From Bemisia tabaci (taxonomy: Eukaryota; Arthropoda; Insecta; Hemiptera; Aleyrodidae), in the NCBI RefSeq assembly GCF_918797505.1, contig NC_092794.1:30618122-30682121 (forward strand): 64,000 nt of DNA, given 5' to 3'. Position numbers and translations under genes: made by a program. Position 1 is the stretch's first letter. Each line of letters begins with the position of its first letter. The notes below the pieces were generated by a model. It searched no databases. It worked only from the letters and a program-made list of their open reading frames with translations, and was not told the origin of the DNA. This document shows, in pieces, positions 45,263-55,640 of the stretch.

Positions 45263-47017
45263 GGAGGAGGTGCGAATCTTGTGTAGATAAGTATAGAGCT
45301 GATGCGCAGGCTACACAGCTACTGCCCAACCTCCTCGACCACTGCGCATCCTCCCGCGCATAGCGGTAGCAGTACCGGAGCAATCTGTAAACTCACTCAC
45401 TTTTATAACGTGATTTTAAAAAAAACCTGGGTCCTTTTTCCAAAATCTGATTACAGCGGGCTCATCTAGGGCCTATTACCTGTCGATGTACGCAAAAATC
45501 ATGGAAATCGGCCCGGTAGAACGCTCAAACGAACTATGACAAAAAGTATAAATTTACATTGTTTAAATGGGAGAATTCGCAACTTTACCACGTAATATAA
45601 AAAAACCTGGGCCATATTTTGAAAATCTGAAAAGAGTTGGCTTATCTAGAGACAATTGCACGTCGATAGCCGCAAAAATCATGAAAATCGGCCCGGTAGA
45701 ACGCTGGAACTAAGCGTTACCAGTTTCGCAAAATTAGGAGGTCTCGGAGCTTATAGTATAGATTATGCCACCCCTATGGAGGAAAATTTAAAACTAATGC
45801 CCTCTGATAATACTAATACATCTATTAACTATAGAATTGGCACGTTACTTTATATAGCAAATGGCAGAAGGCCGGACGTTTCGTTTTCAGTAAATTTGTT
45901 AAGCAGATTTCAAAATGCCTGTTCGCCAATACGTTACGAATATGCTCTTAGAATTCTGCAATATCTGTATTATACCCGAGACTTAAGGCTTGAATTCAAT
46001 GGAAATGGTGATGTAAAATTAGACGCTTATGTAGACTCAGACTTTGCTTCAGATATTGTTGATCGTAAATCTACCTTTGGAATTTTGATAAGAATAAACG
46101 ACACGCCCATACTTTGGAAATCTCAAAAACAAAAAGTCATATCGATCGCCACTTCTCATGCAGAGTACTATGCTCTTTTTGAATGCGTTACAGAACTATT
46201 ACCCATCAAAGGGTTGTTAACTGAGATAGGAATAAATTTTGATCATCCTGTTCCAATTTTTGAGGACAACAAAGGTGCTTTCGAACTTGCCAGAAACAGT
46301 AAATTTCACAAAAATTAAAAAAACATTGATGTACGATAACATTACCTATGTAAATGATTATTATCAGAAGAAAGAAATAGATATTGTTAAAGTGTCTAGC
46401 TGACAACAAATAGCAGATATTCTTACTAAAGCATTGGGCAAAATTAATTTTCAAAAATTCAGAAATTTATTGAATCTTGAACCTTAAATTAAATGATGTC
46501 AAGTCTTTCCTGTCTTTATTTTAAAAATGCCGTACTGAACAATATGTAATTAGTAATCTCGTACAAAAATCAAGGAGGCATATTAAATATGTAAAAACGC
46601 AATTGTAATCTCTTCAGTCACAAATCAAATCTTACTCAAACTTTTAATGATTTTATGCACTAGATTAAGACAAGAACTCTTTAGCTAGTTCTGAGCAAAA
46701 CTAATCGGAAAATTGTGCCCGCAATTTTTCCTTTTGGTTTGATTCTTGCGGTCTTGTTGAAGGACGGGCATCCTTCAAGAAGTCGTATAGTACCTCGCAT
46801 AGTATTCCTTTTTTTTTTAAAATCGTATAATTAGACTTTTTTTTTCCTTGGAAAAGAACTCTACCAAGGGAAGATAATATGCGTCATTCATAATGCGTAC
46901 GTTATTACCTTCTTTATTTTTTTTAAAAAAAACTGTTAAATTACTTTATAACTGACTGTCATGGATTGTAATTTAGTAACCTCGCCTTTTTGTCTCAGTT
47001 TCTAAATTAAGGAGGCA

Positions 47018-47242
47018 TGTTGAATTTGTAATTTCCCGCCGATCATTGATCAATCGGTGTGCCGAACCTCATCGGTCATCTACCCCTCTTATCAACATTA
47101 TTATATCCGCTCATGATCGCAGCCAAGTAAGTTGTATAAGTTGTTTATTAGAAATCAAATTGTATAAGTATTTTAAATGAATAAAAGTGCCTCCGCATAG
47201 GCTTTCAGTGATAAACCGGTCTTTTATTGTGTTACTTCAACA
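47018..47242 (+). repeat. copia 3' LTR
   Basis: Starts TGTTGAATTTG directly after an AAATTAAGGAGGCA purine-rich tract and ends TTCAACA, followed by GCATT. A similar AAGGAGGCA-plus-TATTAA stretch occurs internally at about 46575. Confidence 0.92.
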
Positions 47243-47601
47243 GCATTATATCTACGCGGATGTTGACCAGAGAGTGTGCGATCTGGATGGATTACGATCT
47301 TATATTTTTCATTCGGCATCCTCTCCAAAGCAGTTTTAAATGTTCACATGAGGTGGTTTTGCTCACGGAACATCCTTTGTAATTGTAAAGTTAAATTCTC
47401 GTTTAATCCGCCTACAATTTGGCGACGCCTATGGACTTCTTTATCTTCGTATCCCGTAAAATAAATTTGGAGAAAATTACTGGCCTTATTTTTCATCGGA
47501 AGGAGAGAACTGATCAAGTGATAAAGTCCTTTAGTGGCTGACCTCCGCGAGCGCATGGTGCACACCATCGCATCGGAACAACCGCACCGAGATCCATGCA
47601 A
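47243..47601 (-). pseudogene. Helitron Rep protein remnant, upstream part
   Basis: Minus-strand frame with GLYHLISSLLPMKNKASNFL, QIYFTG, LNENLTLQLQRMF, then after one stop FKTALERMPNEKYKIVIHPD and a P-R-R-Y-N motif ending exactly at the copia junction. In Helitron proteins this region (gly-x-x-y-h-x-x-x-s-L-L-P ... Y-F) precedes the HTRD and DALQYPL blocks found at 39600-38894. Removing the copia element and one GCATT copy places the two halves next to each other. Inactive through stops and truncation. Confidence 0.82.
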
Positions 47602-47699
47602 CGGTTGCGGTGATTACCCGTTACAAAAGAGCGGGAAGTACAATTTTATTTTATGGTAAATTATTTAAATATGAGTGGTCTTTGCGCGAGATATTCGAA

Positions 47700-48850
47700 T
47701 GGTACAATTGACCCTGATCATTTAGGGACCTTGCCGTGCCTAACCAGATATTTTTGGAAAGCTGTATCCTCCAAAAGTTAAGTTACAAAAATTTTGGGTG
47801 TTTTTCAAATTTTTTCAAAGCTGTTCCCCCAGAAAACGACTTAAAAATGTTACAAAATGTTAGCGTTATAAGAATTTATCGATTGCAGTGTGGTGAGGGG
47901 GGGGGGGCGGAATAGACCCCAATATTTTGGGAGGCCGTATTCCCCTCAAAAATTGAGCTAAAAAAATGTGTTTGGACTTACAAAACGTTTAAATAACTAA
48001 AGAAAAGAGAGCGTCGTCGGAATTTATCGATTGCGAAGTAATGGCCGGGGGGGGGGGGGGGGGCGACGCCAAAATTTTAGGAAGCCGTATCCTCCACTTA
48101 AAATTTGAGTCACAAACTTTTTTTTTACTTAGAAAACACTTGCCGAACGTTGGCGTTGTCAGAATTTATTGATCGTAAAGTGGGGGGGCGGGCCAGCCCT
48201 AAGATTTTGTATAGCCCCTTTAAAAGGAGAGATATCCATAAGGGCCTTTTTAGGCCTCCTAGAGCACACCATCTAACTGACACCAATTCAGGGTTAAAAT
48301 GTGTCCTCTTCTAGTAACTTAATTTAAATGAAATCCACTTCATTTCTAAAAAAATTATGTGTCGACTTGATTTTATAAGTTTAAACATATGAAAAGCTCA
48401 TTTTAGTCAGACGATTTACTCGGTGTCGAGAAAGCCACGGAGTGATAGGAAAACACGCATTTTTCGGTGAAATGCGCCTGCAGACCTATGTTCAGGCAAC
48501 CGTTTAACACAAATCCAGTGAACTATGAACCAAATCATGATTACTTCCGTAAACTGCATTGAGTTAACTTGGAAAACCTGCATAAACCAGATTCACTTAT
48601 CGCCCTTATCGATATCCCTCCTTCAGTTACATAATTTATTTTTGGACGTACAAAACATATACAAAACGTTGCGTTGTTAGAGTTTATCGATCACAAAAAA
48701 GGGGAGTTACCAATTCTCGACCCCCCCCCCCCCCCTGCCTAGAATAATAGTTACCTATTTATATGAACCGTTTGAAGTGACTTACAAAATTAGTTTTTGG
48801 ACTCACAAAACACTTACAATACGATGAAATATTTTTTAATGGAAGTGTGG
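47700..48850 (+). repeat. Diverged repeats of about 140 bp, several with a poly-G or poly-C run
   Basis: GTTGGCGTTGTCAGAATTTA-type words precede runs of G at 47896, 48049-48062 and 48182, with GGAAGCCGTATCC after them. Further copies at 48640-48860 carry C17 (48720-48736) and G18 (48848-48865) runs. No coding sequence. Confidence 0.7.
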
Positions 48851-49041
48851 GGGGGGGGGGGGGGCTAGTGAGTAAGAGCAGGACTAAAAGTCAGCTTATG
48901 AAAGCTTGAAATTCATACTGGATAGTCTATTAATAGGAAGGAGAAATGAAAGCGGTCTTCAAGATATCAAGTTGAGTTTTCTTCAAAAGGAAAAAAAAAT
49001 GACAGGAAGTCTAGATTGCCGCAAACGGAAGTATACCTATA

Positions 49042-50045
49042 CAGGATGATCCAAAAAACCCTTCCACCCCCTCTAACTTTTTACCTAATTGAGGTAAAAA
49101 TTTGAAACTTGGGGGATATTCGTAGGTCAAAGGAAGCTACTTTTTGGCACCCCTAAAATTTTCAGGGGGGCCCCCTTAGGGGAGCAACGGCCCTCAACTT
49201 TTAATTTTCAAATGTGAAGACCCCCTCTGTGATACCTCGTTTGAAAGAACATAAAAAAAGAAAACTTTTCGCGCAAACCCGAAGTCAATAACTCAAACCG
49301 GTTCAAAATGGCGGCCAGTTAAATTTCAAAATGACCGAAAATTCACATCGATTATTTGTCGATGGATTTCCGCGAAAATCGGTATGTATGGGTATTTTGA
49401 CACGAGAAAAACGAATTTGACGTTAGATTTTTAAAAAAAACCAAAATTTTCGAAATGACCGCCGGTTAAAGTTCAAAATGACCAAAAATTGATTTTTTTA
49501 GAAATCTAAGTTCAAATTTGTTTATCTTATGCCAAAATACTCTCAAATTCCAAGTTTTAAGCAAATCCATCAGGAAAAATCCGAGGTGACAATTTTCGGC
49601 CATTTTTAACTTTAACCGGCGGCCATTTTGGAAATTTTGGTTTTTTGGAAAATCTAACGTCAAATTCGTTTTTCTCGTGTCAAAATACCCATACATACCG
49701 ATTTTCGCGCAAATCCATCGACAAATAACCGATGTGAATTTTCGGCCATTTTGAACTTTAACCGTCCGCCATTTTGAAACGGTTTGAGATATTGACTTCG
49801 GGTTTGCGCGAAAAGTTGTCTTTTTTTATGTTCTTTCAAACGAGCTATCACAAAGGGGGTCCTCCCATTTGAAAATTAAAAGTTGGGGGCCGTTGCCCCC
49901 CCCCGCCCCCAAGGGGGCCCCCTGAAAATTTTAGGGGGGCCAAAAAGTAGCTCCCTTTGACCTAGGAATATCCCCCAAGTTTCAAATCTTTACCTCAATT
50001 AGGTAAAAAGTTAGAGGGGGTGGAAGGGACTTTTGGATCACCCTG
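49042..50045. mobile_element. 1.0-kb palindromic element, TA-flanked, copy 1
   Basis: Arms of about 480 bp around a centre near 49530. Ends CAGGATGATCCAAAA and CAGGGTGATCCAAAAG (inverse), flanked by TA (49040-49041 and 50046-50047). It ends 45 bp before the donor site of the DH exon at 50090. Second copy at 58413-60313. Confidence 0.9.
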
Positions 50046-50089
50046 TATGTATGGTGTCGCACTTTGGTCATCGATAAGTTTTTGCTTAC

Positions 50090-50257
50090 CTCTAACGGTT
50101 TGTGCAAAAATGTGGTTAAATCCGGACGCTTTCTTGGAATTGGTGGCTCGGCTAAAAGTTTCATAAATTCTCTATTCCTTGTTTTTTCAACCAATAAACA
50201 GTCTGCTTTTTTAATTCCTATACAATATTTTCGGTAAGCACTACATAATGAATTGAT
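50090..50257 (-). CDS. RhoGEF gene, internal exon encoding middle of the DH domain
   Basis: A 168-bp exon (56 codons, phase 0 at both ends). On the minus strand it is preceded by ATTTCAG and followed by the donor GTAAGC. The peptide has the features of DH helices: an AYRKYC stretch, then KTRNREFMKLL, then a PPIPRKRPDLTTFLHKPLE block, which corresponds to the conserved region of Dbl-family Rho exchange factors just before the long final helix. Such proteins load GTP onto Rho-family GTPases at the membrane or cytoskeleton. It joins in frame to the exon at 38724-38623. Exons for the first half of the DH domain should lie at higher coordinates, probably beyond the window; none was found. Assignment to a named RhoGEF subfamily is not attempted. 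Confidence 0.84.
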
Positions 50258-51355
50258 CTGAAATGGATAAAAAACAATAAGAGCGAATTAGTTCATGAAC
50301 AAGAAAATAAAATCAGGAGAAAAGAGTGTAGGAGGGGGGAGGCTCAGATAGGTAGTCTTCCAATGAGGATTTCGTTGATTTGTCACGGTCTTAGACCAAA
50401 ACGTATGTATTATTTCCGTCGCAGCAATCTAAATTGCCTATAAGTCACTCCTCTGACGGACAGACGAGTCTAATTTTTAGATGCGCTCTGTATTACGTAA
50501 TTCTCATACTTTCCGATGATCATGCGGAAGTTGAGATACACTTCCATACGCGCTTATTTCGGTAGCATGATACGTCTGTCTACCGGACAAGGAATTGTAA
50601 GCGGAGGCGATCATCACATTCCAACGGTGGAACTCCCATATTACATGCTTTGTTTGCGGTGTTTCAAAATCTCCGTTCCTGATTTTACTTTAGAAGGAGA
50701 ACAAAGCAACATAATTTCTTGAATGCATGATCTGGTGCTGAGATCTCAAGTTTTGACAGGACATTTACCTTTTTGGGGTTTTTGGTGGTTTTGAAATAGT
50801 CAAGATTTCCATGCCAGTCTCATGAAGACGTCCCGCGTTCCGTGCATTCCACCCCGATTTCCATGCCAAATCTCATGTACATTGTCCATTCACATGCCAT
50901 TTTTCATTTAACACTATTTTTGAACTGTCATTAACTGTATGTCACGAAATTTCTAATAAATTATGAGGAAAAAAAATACCCACGATTTCAGTCAAATATG
51001 TTTCTGATAATCTGAGTACCTATTTTGGGTGGTGGTAGCCACCTCCGGACAAATCTAAACTCGACAACAGTGGATGGCGTCCAAAGAAAAAGGTGGCAGC
51101 CAACTATAGACACACATAACTCCCTAAATCTGAAAATTGATTCGGTTTGAATTTGACTGCAGCCCAAACGACGGCACGGATTTCAACGATCTTGGTGTCT
51201 ACTGACGCACCTAAATTCGGGTTGAAAAGTGGCAGAGTTTCATCAAGATCCATTGAGTTTTTAAGAAATGATAAGCATTTTAAGGTCTAAAACGACGAAA
51301 AATGTTTGTGACATGGACCGTTTAGTAGCGGGGAAGTTTGAAATTTCGAAACACA
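50258..51355. other. Mostly unassigned DNA upstream of the DH exon
   Basis: A relic of the 24471 MITE family at 50617-50690. CATGCCA..TCTCATG words at 50808-50910 recall the 33-bp repeat at 60370. No upstream RhoGEF exon found. Confidence 0.45.
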
Positions 51356-51359
51356 CCCG

Positions 51360-51625
51360 ATACAGTGCGAAAGAACACTGCGTTTTGGTCTACTTTAGAT
51401 GCTTTACAAGTTATGCCCTGACAAACATTTCCCCTGGGAATGGACACGAAATCACATGTGCTCACCTAAGGAATAGCCAGGAAAGCTCCTGTGCTCCCAA
51501 GGAAGTGAACAGGGGGTCACCTGTGCACCCACGGGAGTCTGGGGATCTTCAGTCCCGTCCCTCTGTCCCCGCGCGTCCCGTAGCTTTGAGGTGTGTTGTT
51601 GGACTTCCGCCTTTTCGGTTGTTAT
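51360..51625 (+). repeat. Dispersed repeat with GGGAGC..CACATGTG words, copy 1
   Basis: This 265-bp stretch is matched, inverted, at 58040-58310 (shared ATGCTTTACAAG, AGGAATAGCCAGGAAAGCTC, AGTGAACAGGGGGTCACC). Both copies read through as open frames with the same residues, but base-level matching includes third positions, so coding is not implied. Confidence 0.7.
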
Positions 51626-54445
51626 GGCACGTATACGTAGTATACCGCCTTCGCGATCGTTTCGACCCACCACTCGATACAATAACCGAGTCCCTTAGTT
51701 CCTTACCGGAAAGTGACTACCGCGAACTTCTGAGATTTTCCAAAGCGTGTAAGAAGTTTACTAACCTGTCAATAATTATGATTTAAATTGTATTCTCATT
51801 CTGAGGCTTTCTATGTTATGTACAATAAATACCAAGAGTCTACGTCACTTGGTTCTTTTAAAAAAAAACCTAAGAATGCTCCCCGCTAATTTAAAATATG
51901 CATATATATGCAGAAGCAAACGAACTGATTCGAGAATTGCTGAGCAGTTCGGCACTCTTCGAATGAGAATTTCACTCCTCCGTTTTGTTTAAAAAGTTGC
52001 ATCGACGGATATCTACACCCATGTTATGCTTTTCAAAATTTGGTACCACTGCTCTGATAGCCAGGGCCAGCCAGGACAGCCGTAAGTGCATTCTGTTATG
52101 AGCCTCAAAACTCATTAGACCATGTGCTAACCATAACACATACAGAAATCATTCGCTTTTACAGAAATCCACTTACCCTTCTTCTCCCTGCACACCGGAC
52201 CACTATCCAGAAACCGAGGCAGTTTCTTTGTTCTTCCCGAGCGACCCGACCCAGACCCTCGCCCGATTGTTTACGCTTGATTAACCATTTTACCGTCACG
52301 CTAGGATTCGTCCAATTTTCGAAGAAACTGTTTCGCGTTTACTTACTAGCAATTTTTTCCTTACTCTCCGTTAAAACACGAATTAAAAGAGGTCTCATTC
52401 ATAAAAATCTGCCGAATAGAAGAGAAGTAACAGTACTCAAAATCCGAAGAAATCAACGGAACTTCTCCATACGAAAAATAAAATGAAGGGAAAAAAAGAA
52501 ATGTATAAATTACAATTAAATGTAATTGACCTCAGAATTTGACAAGCACTTCAATTATATAACGGAGAAAAAATTGGGAGAAATTACAAAAAAATCGCCT
52601 CTTGCAAGGGGCTTCCTTGTAAGAATTTTAACGTGAAGACAAGGTTTGAATAGCAGCAGTACTCCACAGAATACACGGTGTGCCTAAACGAACATTTTTT
52701 TTTGGTCAAAATCGAAAATTCTTTATATTTTTTAACTACAGTGTCTCTTAAGTCGTTTAAGCAAAAAAAAAAATTCGGTCAAGATTCTGGAAAGTAAAGC
52801 CACTTCAAAAGTATTCTGGGGCTATAATAGCTAAAAAACCGGTAGTAAATCCTGTTATATTATTAAAACGAAATTGACTCCATAGTGTAATGCCTTAGTT
52901 TCTTAAATATGTTTCTCAAACATTTATACCACCAATTTTAGCCATGGGGTGATTTCCTGAGAGCCGTTTATATCACGAATTTCTCATGCAACCTTTCAAA
53001 AATCGCTTGCTTTTTGGGCAGCCGATTCGGTCATCAAACCGGGATTTAAATGGAAGCTGATAATAACTCAAAGCTGTGAGAAAATTTTTTCGATAAGTAT
53101 AGGAACGGTTTGTAAATAACGAGGAGAGGCGGGCAAAGCGGCTAAAATCCGATCTAATTTTTGCCGTTTTATTTTTCTGTTAAATTAATGGAGCCTTGGA
53201 CTTCTAACTGTATTCACAAATCGTTTCTGTTCAGCATATATCGATAAATGAGCATTTTCACACGTAGAATCTAATTTTCACGCCAGGGAGTGGACATATT
53301 TTGATTTTTTAGATTTTATACGGAAAATTAATGGTTTTTCGGGATTGAAATTATCATTGTTTCATGAAAAATAAATGCATCCAAAATGACTATAGCATGT
53401 TGATTTTTATATACCTATTTGCACTCACAAAATCGGTTGGTAAATTCAACGAGTGGGTGCATCGACTTGGTATATCAAATTTCTGCAATTTTTAACGGCA
53501 AATCGGTAGATTTTCGAGATGTAGATTGCTTACTTTCAATTCATGAATGAATAAAGCATGGACATGGTTGAACTGCTTTCCATGGAAAGACGTTTAAAAT
53601 AACAAAATCAAGACACATTTAAAGCAATTGTATTTATATCAAGTCAATTTCTTTTCAATAATACAACGGGATTTATAATTCCGGTGATTTGGATATTTTA
53701 GCCCCAAAATACCTTTAAATCGACTTTATCTTTCAGGAGTTCTACAGAATTTTTCCTTTCTTCGCTTGAATTATTTCGTAGCACTTTTCTTCAAGAATTT
53801 TACAAGATTTTGCTTGAGGCAGATCAAAAAACTTAAACTCTTTCGAATGGCTTTCTCTATTCACAATACACGGTCTCATCAAGGTGTGTCGTTGACCTCG
53901 CAATGTTGGATCGTGATTTCTCTTGTTGTGCTTAGAGTACCTTTATAGCGAGAGAATGGACGGATCGCTTGATGGAGAGCTTAGGGCCCAAAAGTGCAGC
54001 CACTCTTCTGAGCACCTTCTAACACACGAAATTTCACTACCAGCCTACAGATTTCAATTCTAACCAAGATGGCCAAGAATGTACATAAATGAGCGTTCTT
54101 TCGCAAAAATAAGTTAAATAGTGCAAAAAGTAAGCCAATCACATGCTTTATAAACGACGGTTCGTAACAATTGTATTTTTCAATCGCTCTGGACATTTGA
54201 AATTCATAGGTTGGCTGCATTTCTGGGCCCTAACTTTATTCGCGGAGGCATCGGTGAAGGCCTGATGAATTTTCGGAGTTTCACATCTGTGTATACTCTC
54301 GCTATACAGGTACTCTAGTTGTGCTGCTTGCCTATTTTGAAATCTCTGTAAATGAAGACTAAAGGGGTTGATATGTGCGAATTAATGACGCGCCTTATCA
54401 ACACATTGTGTTGGAGTTCACTGCTTGTGTTATTCAATTCTTTCT
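51626..54445 (+). repeat. Repeat X, copy B
   Basis: The partner of 34280-37130, offset by 17349 bp for most of its length and 17346 after three deleted bases. It has its own 180-bp segment (54145-54325) in place of the internal duplication of copy A. Flanks differ from copy A on both sides. Confidence 0.88.
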
Positions 54446-54595
54446 TTCCAAGAATTGATATATTTTTTTGTTATTTTTGTTTCTTTGAAACTGCGCAATG
54501 TAGAAATTTCCAAGATAATCGTTGCTTTCCATCATGAAATCGGCCCCGCGCTGGGGACGTTTATGCTTGCTAAATTATCCTCAATTAGCTCGCGA

Positions 54596-54876
54596 GCCTC
54601 CGGAGCTCCACGGCAGCGGCACTCGGGCGATCAAGGTGGTTAAGTAACGTCGGGCGTAGTTAGTACTTAGATAGGAGACCGCTTGGGAATGACCGCGGTG
54701 CCGGAGGTTTAAAATTGCTAATAATTTCTTTCATGTATGAAACATGCCACGGCAACAGTACGAATTACGTTGCGTGTTTAATCCTTAATATTTTTACTTT
54801 CTCGCTCCCATAGGGTAGAGAGGAAGTACTGTCATCCTCAAAGAAAGAAAGAAAGAAAGAAAGAAAAAAAAAAAAA
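54596..54876 (+). mobile_element. 5S-rRNA-derived SINE (SINE3 type)
   Basis: 54596-54710 aligns to a whole 5S rRNA: the ends GCCTCCGG and CCGGAGG pair as helix I. The internal promoter region is clear: TTAAGTAACGTCGGGCG, TTAGTACTTAGATAGG and GACCGCTTGGGAA (usual forms GTTAAGCAACGTCGGGC, GTCAGTACTTGGATGGG, GACCGCCTGGGAA). About 130 bp of unrelated body and an (AAAG)n/A-rich tail follow (54841-54876). A tail of that kind indicates retroposition by a LINE, so this is a SINE rather than a 5S gene. Confidence 0.85.
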
Positions 54877-55139
54877 GTTGAAATATCATCATTTCCATAC
54901 GTTTTAAGGTCCCAGGAGTCAAAATAACCATACTTGAAAAAATGTGTGTCCGTCTCCGTCCGTCCGATCCCAAATCTGTATACAGCGATATCTCAGAAAC
55001 TATCTATTCGATTTCATTCAAAATTGGCACAAAACACCATATCTATGGTCTCCTTATGCACGTCAAACGATTTTGGGGTACGCTAAAATTGGGAGGGGGG
55101 GGCTAGGGTCAAATTGGGTTAAAGGTCCATTTTCAGCAA

Positions 55140-55640
55140 AATCACACGGAAAGCTCATTTTGAGGGACTGTAAATTTTGAAAAATGCCTTTAATTCTTTA
55201 AAAGTGGGCATCAAGCACATCACCTGGGTCATTGATTTAAGGTCCTAAAAGATCTTTGGACTAAACTCAAAATTCAAGGGATTACGAGGCCCAAATGTAA
55301 GGCACTTTGCTCCGAGACATCACACAAACAGCTCATTTTCAAAGACTGTAAATTTGAAAAAAAAATGCCTTTAATTCTTCGAAAGTTGGCATAAGAGTAC
55401 CACCTGGTTCATTAATTTATGTTCCTATGAGGTCTTTGGACTAAACTAAAAATTGAAGGGTTACGCGTCATATAGCGAGGAGAGCACTTCGGTCACACGG
55501 AGAGCTCATGGACGGTAGATTTTGAAAAAATGTCTTTAATTCTTTGAAAGTTGGCTCAAAAGCACCATCTGAGTCATTAATTTAAGTTCCTAAAGGATCT
55601 TTGGACTAATCTCATAATTGCAGAGGGGCCGATAGGAAAC
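55140..55640 (+). repeat. About 175-bp tandem repeat, three diverged copies
   Basis: ACGGAAAGCTCATTTT-GACTGTAAATTTTG-AATGCCTTTAATTCTT-GGTCCTAAAAGATCTTTGG units start near 55145, 55325 and 55495. Copies differ by roughly a fifth. Confidence 0.85.

Larger units (their letters stand above)
44883..45762 (-). mobile_element. Non-autonomous Helitron, 880 bp, precisely bounded in copia
   Basis: The minus-strand 5' end is TCTATACTATAAGC and the 3' end is GGGGGC-GTA-GCCCCCTAG, flanked by target A and T. Removing it restores the copia frame exactly, with the AAT codon re-formed at the junction. The 3' end carries four GC-rich hairpins in a row (44886-44965). Inside are a tRNA-like segment and a 180-bp direct repeat (AAAAACCTGGG at about 45421 and 45601). 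Confidence 0.9.
39832..46486 (+). pseudogene. copia gag-pol remnant
   Basis: Gag is reduced to an Arg/Gly/Ser-rich tail (39831-40076). Then follow an aspartic protease with its DSG-S-DH core near 40134, the pre-integrase HRALGH-type zinc motif near 40540, and an integrase core with a conserved Asp near 40735, D-N-G-S near 40920 and the E of VAERFNRT near 41030. Next come an integrase tail, the reverse transcriptase from about 41700 (broken by two insertions, with LLYVDDLL near 44655), and RNase H at about 45990-46320 with D..SDFA and the final DNKGA block. It ends near 46485. Stops or frameshifts occur after gag, within integrase (40840, 41180), at the reverse-transcriptase junctions and near the end. 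The capsid region and the gag zinc knuckle are absent, so the copy is non-functional. Confidence 0.88.
39606..47242 (+). mobile_element. Ty1/copia LTR retrotransposon with three internal insertions
   Basis: Direct LTRs TGTTGAATTT...AACA of 226 bp (39606-39831) and 225 bp (47018-47242) are flanked by the 5-bp duplication GCATT (39601-39605 and 47243-47247). A primer-binding site TGGTAGCAGAGC, complementary to initiator tRNA-Met, follows the 5' LTR directly, and a purine-rich tract precedes the 3' LTR. I count about 14 substitutions and one indel between the LTRs, so this is not a very recent insertion. Without the three inserts (41864-43011, 43126-44404, 44883-45762) the element would be about 4.3 kb. 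It lacks most of gag and has stops and frameshifts in pol. Confidence 0.93.

Noticed and set aside
39606..47242. Intact, active copia element
   Set aside because: Most of gag is missing, pol has several stops and three insertions, and the LTRs differ by about 6 percent.
51268..51786. A 172-codon frame partly shared with 58409-57969 on the other strand
   Set aside because: Shared part is a DNA repeat matching at all codon positions; the rest differs. No recognised protein.
54596..54710. Functional 5S rRNA gene
   Set aside because: Too many changes in the internal promoter and a SINE-type body with AAAG tail instead of a T-run terminator.
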